Below are positions 5,437-9,299 of a stretch of 9,299 nucleotides of DNA, one piece after another; positions within the stretch are counted from its first letter, which is position 1; every line of letters starts with the position of its first letter. The stretch comes from UBA4823 sp034436035 (lineage in GTDB: Bacteria > Chloroflexota > Anaerolineae > Anaerolineales > UBA4823). The stretch is taken from contig DAOTVW010000158.1 of assembly GCA_034436035.1 (NCBI GenBank), positions 1 through 9,299 on the forward strand. The letters run 5' to 3'. The notes beneath the pieces are model-generated. The model searched no databases. It saw only the letters and a program-made list of their open reading frames with translations, and had not been told where the DNA came from. The position numbers and the translations under genes were made by a program.

Positions 5437-6822
5437 TCAAACCTTCTTTTTAGGTTCCTCAAGAAGCTTTTTTGCCTGAATGATCTGCTGCTGCACCGCC
5501 TCAGGAGCTGTGCCACCGATAGCCTTCCGCCGCGCTACACTCCGCATACCATCAAATACCGCATATAAATCCTCATTAAACAATGGGCTAATCTCCTGAT
5601 ACCGCTCCAGCGGCAACTTTGAGAGAGGCACCCCCAGCTCCTCCGCTGCCCGCACTGCCTGGCCGGTCAGCGCGTGCGCCTGGCGGAAAGGTGCGCCATG
5701 CTCCACCAAATAATCAGCCAGATCCGTCGCGAACAAACTATCCTCCAACGCTGCCTGCATTCGCTCTGGATTCAAGCGCAGTGTTTGGATAGCCCCGCCC
5801 AAAGCCGGCAACAATTGGGTAATGGTATCATGTGCACCGAAAACCAATCCTTTATCTTCTTGTAAATCCTTATCATAAGCAGAAGGCAACCCTTTCAATA
5901 TTGCCAGCAAACTGGTCAAAGCCCCAATCAATTTGCCACTCTGACCGCGCGCTAACTCAAATAAATCGGGGTTTTTCTTTTGCGGCATTAAACTCGACCC
6001 CGTCGAAAATGCATCTGCAAGGATAAAAAAACCAAATTCTGCACTGGAAAATAAAATCACAGCATCGGCAAGTCGACTAAGATGAACCCCCACCAAAGCT
6101 GCCCAAAACAAAAATTCTGCTGCGAAATCTCGATCCGAAACAGCATCCACGCTGTTCGGAGACACCTTATCAAAACCTAATTCGCGTGCAAGCGCAGGAC
6201 GGTCGATGTTAAACGGTGTACCGGCTAATGCGCCACTGCCCAAGGGCATGGACGAACTATGCTGACGCACTTCCTGAAGGCGATCTGCGTCACGCTGGAA
6301 TGCCCAGAAATGCGCCAACCACCAATGGCTGAGCAAGATCGGTTGTGCCCGTTGTGTGTGGGTGTAACCCGGTAAAATCACCCCGAAATCATTTTCAGCC
6401 CGCTCGACCAAAATGGACTGAAATTCGCGGAGCTGTTTCCATAAATTATCCAGCGCCTCCATGATCCAGAGGCGAAAGTCGGTTGCCACCTGATCGTTAC
6501 GACTGCGTCCGCTGTGCAATTTTCCAGCCGCTTCGCCAATTAACTCACCTAATCGGCGCTCAACCGCGCTGTGAATATCCTCATCGTTTTCACTGAACTT
6601 AAATTCCCCAGCCAACAATTCTGCTCGTATTTGAATTAAGCCGGCCTGAATTTGGTTATACTCTTCGTCGGTGATAACACCCGCAGAACGAAGCGCCCCT
6701 GCCCAGGCGATGCTGCCGCGCACATCTTGATCAGCAAGTCGGGAATCGATCGCTAAAGAAGTGTTAAGCTGCCATGCAGCGGGATGCAACCTGCTTGTAA
6801 ACCTTCCACCCCATAGTGTCAT
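5437..6822 (-). CDS. argH: Argininosuccinate lyase
   Basis: Cytoplasmic enzyme that splits argininosuccinate into arginine and fumarate, the last step of arginine synthesis; works as a homotetramer in this fumarase/aspartase superfamily. Visible motifs, numbered from the chosen start: LWGGRF at the N-terminus, HSGRSRNDQ (103-111), GYTHTQRAQP (152-161, with the catalytic His) and the superfamily signature GSSLMPQKKNP (275-285, with the flexible-loop catalytic Ser). The 461 residues are the usual length. I chose the ATG at 6822 because homologues start just before LWGGRF and a Shine-Dalgarno AAAGGA sits six bases upstream; an in-frame ATG at 6837 adds only MKGKL and contains that ribosome site. 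A -10-like TATACC at 6847-6852 may give the gene its own promoter. argG lies 525 bp upstream on the same strand, separated by repeats. Confidence 0.97.
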   Translation of the reverse strand: MTLWGGRFTSRLHPAAWQLNTSLAIDSRLADQDVRGSIAWAGALRSAGVITDEEYNQIQAGLIQIRAELLAGEFKFSENDEDIHSAVERRLGELIGEAAGKLHSGRSRNDQVATDFRLWIMEALDNLWKQLREFQSILVERAENDFGVILPGYTHTQRAQPILLSHWWLAHFWAFQRDADRLQEVRQHSSSMPLGSGALAGTPFNIDRPALARELGFDKVSPNSVDAVSDRDFAAEFLFWAALVGVHLSRLADAVILFSSAEFGFFILADAFSTGSSLMPQKKNPDLFELARGQSGKLIGALTSLLAILKGLPSAYDKDLQEDKGLVFGAHDTITQLLPALGGAIQTLRLNPERMQAALEDSLFATDLADYLVEHGAPFRQAHALTGQAVRAAEELGVPLSKLPLERYQEISPLFNEDLYAVFDGMRSVARRKAIGGTAPEAVQQQIIQAKKLLEEPKKKV

Positions 6823-6888
6823 AAGCTTTCCTTTCATTTTGACGAGGGTATAGTAAACTTTTCAACACAAAGATGTTGCCATTCTTGT

Positions 6889-7085
6889 AAATTTGTAATT
6901 ACTCAGCATAGCCGTCATTGCGAGAGAGCGTTCTTTGCGATCGAAGCAATCTCCAATCCGGCAGGGAGATGGCTTCGCTTTGCTATTCATGACAGGTACC
7001 GGTCGAGAGATGGCTTCATAAACTCGCCAGGACAATTGTTTCCCATAACAATTTTTAAATAGTAGCTGAGTAGTTCCGTAAATTT
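6889..7085. repeat. Nested inverted-repeat (MITE-like) element between argH and argG
   Basis: Outer ends 6889-6907 and 7065-7085 are imperfect inverted repeats with a perfect 8-bp core (TACTCAGC/GCTGAGTA) and AAATTT at both outer ends. Inside is a second palindrome: GTCAT (6914-6918) to ATGAC (6989-6993), with GAAGCAATCTCC (6943-6954) opposing GGAGATGGCTTC (6965-6976) with one mismatch. The GTCATTGCGAG...GAAGCAATCTCC sequence resembles a short repeat I have seen dispersed in many unrelated bacterial genomes. An 11-bp direct copy of GAGATGGCTTC recurs at 7007-7017. No transposase is present, and the open frames here look repeat-derived. Confidence 0.6.
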
Positions 7086-7113
7086 TATCATTCCCTGTGA
7101 TTTGGAAATAGGT

Positions 7114-7340
7114 CACCCTCATCCCTCTCCACCATCGTCTTTCCTACCATCAAGTGAAGGTAGGCGCTTCTCACCTTCGCCCTACAATTTATTATGGCAA
7201 GGAAAGCGCCTTCCTCCATCGGCTCCCTTCTTAGCAAGAATATTAAAGCGCCTCCCGCTTTAGTCCTGCTCCATAGTGGGACAAGGAGGGCGCCCCCCTT
7301 AACCTCCCCCACAATGAGGGGAGCTGGGATGAGGGGCTGA
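7114..7340. repeat. Second intergenic repeat element bounded by CCCTCATCCC inverted ends
   Basis: CCCTCATCCC (7116-7125) and its perfect reverse complement GGGATGAGGG (7326-7335) bound about 225 bp of C- and G-run-rich sequence, with TCA/TGA just outside. Inside are smaller hairpins, for example GAAGGT (7156-7161) with ACCTTC (7173-7178), and CTCCCC (7304-7309) with GGGGAG (7318-7323). The right end abuts the argG stop codon within 8 bp. No ribosome-bound reading frame is credible. It fits a non-autonomous dispersed element; copy number elsewhere is unknown. Confidence 0.5.
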
Positions 7341-7347
7341 TCCAACT

Positions 7348-8607
7348 TCAGTCGCGTTTGAAACGGGAATAATCCGGCTGGGGCATATCCAAGCCAGAGA
7401 CCGGCAAACCATTCAATGCCCGTACCTTGAGTGGAAGCCCATATAAGTGTATAAATCCCTCGGCATCCGATTGATCATATACATCCTCCTGCCCAAAAGT
7501 GGCAAAGTCTTCCCGATAGAGGCTAAATGGGCTCCTTCTTCCCGCCACCAGAATATTCCCTTTATATAATTTCAACCGTACCTCCCCGGTTACGGGACCT
7601 TGCGTGCTATCGACAAAACCATCCAAAGCCTCTCGTAAAGGTGAGAACCACATCCCGTTATAAACCAATTCGGCATACTTGAGCGCCACCAAATCCTTGA
7701 AGTGCAGCGTTTCTTTATCCAGTGTCAGCGATTCTAATTCGCGATGCGCTGAAAGCAGAATGGTGCCACCGGGTGTTTCATAAACCCCGCGCGACTTCAT
7801 ACCCACCAGCCGGTTCTCGACCAGATCAACCCTTCCGATACCATGTTTCCCACCGAGACGATTCAGTTCCATCACCAATTTTGCTGGAGAGAGCGCCGCG
7901 CCATTCAATGTCAACGGTGTACCGCTCTGGAAGGTCAAGGTTATTTCTTCGGCTTGATCAGGAGCAGCGAAAGGTGAAATGCTGAGCTGGAACATATCCT
8001 CCTGCGGTTCCTGCCAGGGGTCTTCCAATGGACCGCCTTCATGGGATAAATGCCACAGATTTCCATCGCGGCTAAAAATGGATTTCAGAGAAGCTTTCAC
8101 CGGGATATTGCGGCTCTGAGCATAAGCAATGGCATCTTCGCGTGAACGGATTTCCCATTCCCGCCAAGGGGCAATGACTTTCAAGCGCGGGTCTAATGCC
8201 ATAAAAGTCAATTCAAAACGCACCTGATCATTTCCTTTGCCCGTTGCACCATGCGCCACCGCATCTGCCCCCACTTGATGGGCAACATCAACGAGATGTT
8301 TTGCGATCAACGGTCGTGCAATCGAAGTCCCCAATAAATATTTGCGCTCATACACCGCTCCAGCGCGCAGCATCCGGAACAAGTAATCCTGGGCAAATTC
8401 CTCGCGCAGATCGCGCATGACGAATTGGCTAGCTCCGCTGGCTAAAGCTTTCGCCTCCAAGCCCTCTAACTCCTCTTCCTGTCCCACATTTGCAGTGAAA
8501 CAGACCACTTCACAGCCATAGTTTTCCTTCAACCATGGGACAATAATGGATGTATCCAGTCCCCCCGAATACGCTAAAACCACTTTTTTAACATTTTCTT
8601 TTGACAT
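7348..8607 (-). CDS. argG: Argininosuccinate synthase
   Basis: Cytoplasmic ATP-dependent enzyme joining citrulline and aspartate to argininosuccinate, the penultimate step of arginine synthesis. Numbered from the chosen start, the nucleotide-binding P-loop-like motif AYSGGLDTS is at 12-20, LGTSIARP at 92-99, and the signature AHGATGKGNDQVRFE at 118-132. The 419 residues are in the normal range. The ATG at 8605-8607 is preferred because Shine-Dalgarno GGAGG (8613-8617) lies five bases upstream; a TTG four codons earlier overlaps that site. The gene is preceded by a promoter, an Arg-codon-containing leader ORF and an intrinsic terminator, so expression is probably controlled by attenuation. argH follows downstream on the same strand after 525 bp of repeats. 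Confidence 0.97.
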   Translation of the reverse strand: MSKENVKKVVLAYSGGLDTSIIVPWLKENYGCEVVCFTANVGQEEELEGLEAKALASGASQFVMRDLREEFAQDYLFRMLRAGAVYERKYLLGTSIARPLIAKHLVDVAHQVGADAVAHGATGKGNDQVRFELTFMALDPRLKVIAPWREWEIRSREDAIAYAQSRNIPVKASLKSIFSRDGNLWHLSHEGGPLEDPWQEPQEDMFQLSISPFAAPDQAEEITLTFQSGTPLTLNGAALSPAKLVMELNRLGGKHGIGRVDLVENRLVGMKSRGVYETPGGTILLSAHRELESLTLDKETLHFKDLVALKYAELVYNGMWFSPLREALDGFVDSTQGPVTGEVRLKLYKGNILVAGRRSPFSLYREDFATFGQEDVYDQSDAEGFIHLYGLPLKVRALNGLPVSGLDMPQPDYSRFKRD

Positions 8608-8624
8608 CACAGCCTCCAAGAATT

Positions 8625-8655
8625 AAAAATAAAAAACCCTCCGGGCTGGAGGGCT
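8625..8655 (-). terminator. Intrinsic terminator (attenuator) in the argG leader
   Basis: On the minus strand CCCTCC (8648-8653) pairs with GGAGGG (8637-8642) around a five-base loop, extendable by a wobble and an A-U pair, and is followed at once by TTTTTTATTTTT. It sits 18-30 bp before the argG start codon, inside the leader, so it must be read through or prevented from forming for argG to be expressed. It is too far (about 375 bp) from the HD-GYP stop to be that gene's normal terminator. Confidence 0.88.
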
Positions 8656-8760
8656 AAATTACAGAAAATATGTCGGTTTATGCCAATCGATTCATCCCGA
8701 CAAACCAAAACGCCCGTCCACCCCAAAGAGGGATGGCGTACAACGACGGGAACGGGTTTC
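8647..8760 (-). promoter_or_regulatory. Candidate ribosome-mediated arginine attenuator of argG
   Basis: Hand folding of the minus-strand leader gives three competing helices. Segment 1 (8730-8750, which carries the CGT CGT codon region) pairs with segment 2 (8713-8724): CCCGT with ACGGG and CCATCCC with GGGGTGG, 12 pairs with a 9-nt bulge. Segment 2 (8712-8720, TGGACGGGC) can instead pair with the 5' arm of the terminator (8647-8654, GCCCTCCA), eight pairs with one bulged C. The terminator itself is the 3:4 pairing. A ribosome stalled for lack of arginine at the Arg codons would mask segment 1, free segment 2 and prevent the terminator. An extra hairpin (8697-8702 with 8671-8676) overlaps the region after the leader stop. 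No energies were computed. Confidence 0.65.
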
Positions 8761-8781
8761 AGTTTGTGGATTTCGTTTCAT
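8692..8781 (-). CDS. Putative arginine-rich leader peptide of argG
   Basis: A 29-codon ORF lies between the argG promoter and the argG terminator. It starts MKRNPQTE and contains five arginines (residues 3, 10, 12, 13, 23), including the cluster T-R-S-R-R at 9-13, four of them CGT. The stop TGA is at 8692-8694, about 40 nt before the terminator stem. There is no Shine-Dalgarno; the ATG is only 8 nt after the -10 hexamer, so the message may be leaderless or nearly so. By analogy with His, Trp, Leu and Thr leader peptides, the Arg cluster would sense charged tRNA-Arg. The peptide itself probably has no function. That the ORF is translated is inference. Confidence 0.6.
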   Translation of the reverse strand: MKRNPQTETRSRRCTPSLFGVDGRFGLSG

Positions 8782-8789
8782 TGTCGGCA

Positions 8790-8818
8790 AGTTTATCATG
8801 AGATTTCGGATCTGTCAA
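8790..8818 (-). promoter_or_regulatory. Sigma-70-type promoter of argG
   Basis: On the minus strand a perfect -35 TTGACA (8813-8818) is followed after 17 bp by TAAACT (8790-8795), four of six matches to the -10 consensus. Transcription would begin near 8781-8784, giving a leader of about 175 nt before argG that contains the leader ORF and terminator. I see no ArgR-type operator overlapping it. Confidence 0.75.
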
Positions 8819-8852
8819 ATGAATGGGGCTTCGTGTACCTTCGCGGTTTTTT

Positions 8853-9052
8853 ATTCGCGTTCCTTCGCGTCCATTCGTGGATTTTGTTATTCGTGTTCCT
8901 TCGCGTTCATTCGTGGATTTTGCTATTAGCGTTCCTTCGCGTTCCTTCGTGGATTTTGCTATTTGTGTCCATTCGCGTCCATTCGCGGATTCTTCTATTC
9001 GCGTTCCTTCGCGTTCATTCGCGGATTCTTCTATTCGCGTTCCTTCGCGGAT
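8853..9052. repeat. 36-bp tandem repeat array, five full units plus a partial one
   Basis: Units begin at 8853, 8889, 8925, 8961 and 8997, with a partial unit from 9033. Each reads roughly ATTCGCGTTCC-TTCGCGTTCA-TTCGTGGATTTTGCT, itself built of 10-bp subrepeats of the TTCGCGTTCC type. The units differ by a few C/T and G/A changes. There are no spacers, so it is not CRISPR. The array sits just upstream of the argG promoter and overlaps the last codons of the HD-GYP gene. A further degenerate piece (TTCGTGTACCTTCGCGG) lies at 8830-8846. The remainder of the 8608-9030 gap is the argG leader and promoter. Confidence 0.9.
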
Positions 9053-9299
9053 ATTATCCTCAAAAACACCTCCACAACGCGAGGATCAAATTGTTTCCCC
9101 GCTTGTTGACGAATATACTCCAGCGCCTCTTCCTGCGTCCAGGCTTTACGGTAAGGACGATCGCTGGTCAAAGCATCCCAAACGTCTGCTACCGCGAACA
9201 AGCGCGCCGCCAACGGAATCTCCTCCCCTTTCAATTGGCGGGGATATCCACTTCCATCCCAGCGTTCATGATGACAATAAGGGATACTCAACGCTGGTT
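9031..9299 (-). CDS. HD-GYP domain protein, C-terminal part (cut by window edge)
   Basis: The last 88 or so residues of an HD-GYP protein, a family of metal-dependent phosphodiesterases that mostly hydrolyse cyclic di-GMP. The diagnostic HHERWDGSGYP motif (minor deviation in the preceding residues, PYCHHE) is followed by LKGEEIPLAARLFAVADVWDAL and TSDRPYRKAW, all standard for the family. The frame stays open to the window edge with residues expected for the domain, so the true start and any sensor or receiver domains lie outside. The C-terminus is odd: the final residues S-A-K-E-R-E and the TAG stop are encoded by the 36-bp tandem array, implying that the repeat replaced or extended the original end. 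No terminator is visible directly downstream. Confidence 0.93.
   Translation of the reverse strand, partial: PALSIPYCHHERWDGSGYPRQLKGEEIPLAARLFAVADVWDALTSDRPYRKAWTQEEALEYIRQQAGKQFDPRVVEVFLRIISAKERE

Noticed and set aside
6866..6886. Six-codon ORF upstream of argH as a possible second leader peptide
   Set aside because: It has no Arg codons, no terminator follows it, and such short ORFs arise by chance.
6862..7345. Two minus-strand open frames (85 and 86 codons) between argH and argG
   Set aside because: They lie inside the two palindromic repeat elements, lack ribosome sites and show repeat-derived composition.
8608..8619. TTG start four codons upstream for argG
   Set aside because: It overlaps the GGAGG ribosome site that fits the ATG at 8607, and homologous proteins start near the MSKENVKKVVLAYSGG segment.
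8711..8724. T-box riboswitch in the argG leader, because of a GGGGTGGACGGGCG stretch resembling the T-box AGGGTGGNACCGCG
   Set aside because: The match fails in the ACCGCG half, no specifier loop or stem I motifs are visible, and the stretch is better explained as segment 2 of a leader-peptide attenuator.
8853..9052. CRISPR array, because units are 36 bp and regularly spaced
   Set aside because: The units are directly contiguous with no spacers and are internally built from 10-bp subrepeats; no cas genes are present.
9289..9291. TTG at 9289-9291 as the start of the HD-GYP gene
   Set aside because: The frame continues open to the window edge and the motif just after it is internal to the HD-GYP domain, so the gene is simply cut by the window.

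Overview
The window looks like a chromosomal stretch of a Chloroflexota bacterium, probably Anaerolineae-like. This is inferred, not proven. The reasons are an ECF sigma factor translationally coupled to a DUF5667-type membrane protein, a secG gene followed by an orphan family-5 solute-binding protein, an HD-GYP protein, moderate GC content, and intergenic spaces packed with short palindromic and tandem repeats. Every gene except the first is on the minus strand, so the window reads from right to left.

From the right edge: the 3' end of an HD-GYP domain gene (9031-9299) runs into a 36-bp tandem repeat array (8853-9052) that supplies its last six codons. Next come a consensus-like promoter (8790-8818), a small arginine-rich leader peptide ORF (8692-8781) and an intrinsic terminator (8625-8655), all directly upstream of argG (7348-8607). 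Hand folding gives mutually exclusive 1:2, 2:3 and 3:4 pairings, as in a classical amino-acid attenuator. This is the most interesting feature of the window. ArgG (argininosuccinate synthase) and ArgH (argininosuccinate lyase, 5437-6822) catalyse the last two steps of arginine synthesis. The 525 bp between them hold two repeat elements and no credible gene.

Further left: an OsmC-family peroxide-detoxification gene (4898-5317) with AT-rich palindromes in its promoter region; secG (4443-4667) with a near-consensus promoter; an ABC-type oligopeptide-binding protein (2694-4376) with no transporter partners; an ECF sigma factor (2025-2597) overlapping by 20 bp a membrane protein with a coiled-coil-like Gln/Leu region and a Gly/Ser tail made of ten 9-residue repeats (914-2044); and a strong terminator (875-906). 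A lone GNAT acetyltransferase (77-607) faces the other way. Between it and the terminator lies a cluster of hairpin-forming palindromes.

The genes form small independent units: arginine synthesis (argG, argH), protein export plus a secreted binding protein (secG, SBP), a regulatory pair (sigma factor and membrane partner), and single genes for stress defence and acetylation. Several genes have good Shine-Dalgarno sites. The sigma factor and the argG leader peptide instead have a -10-like hexamer 7-8 nt before the ATG, which suggests leaderless translation.
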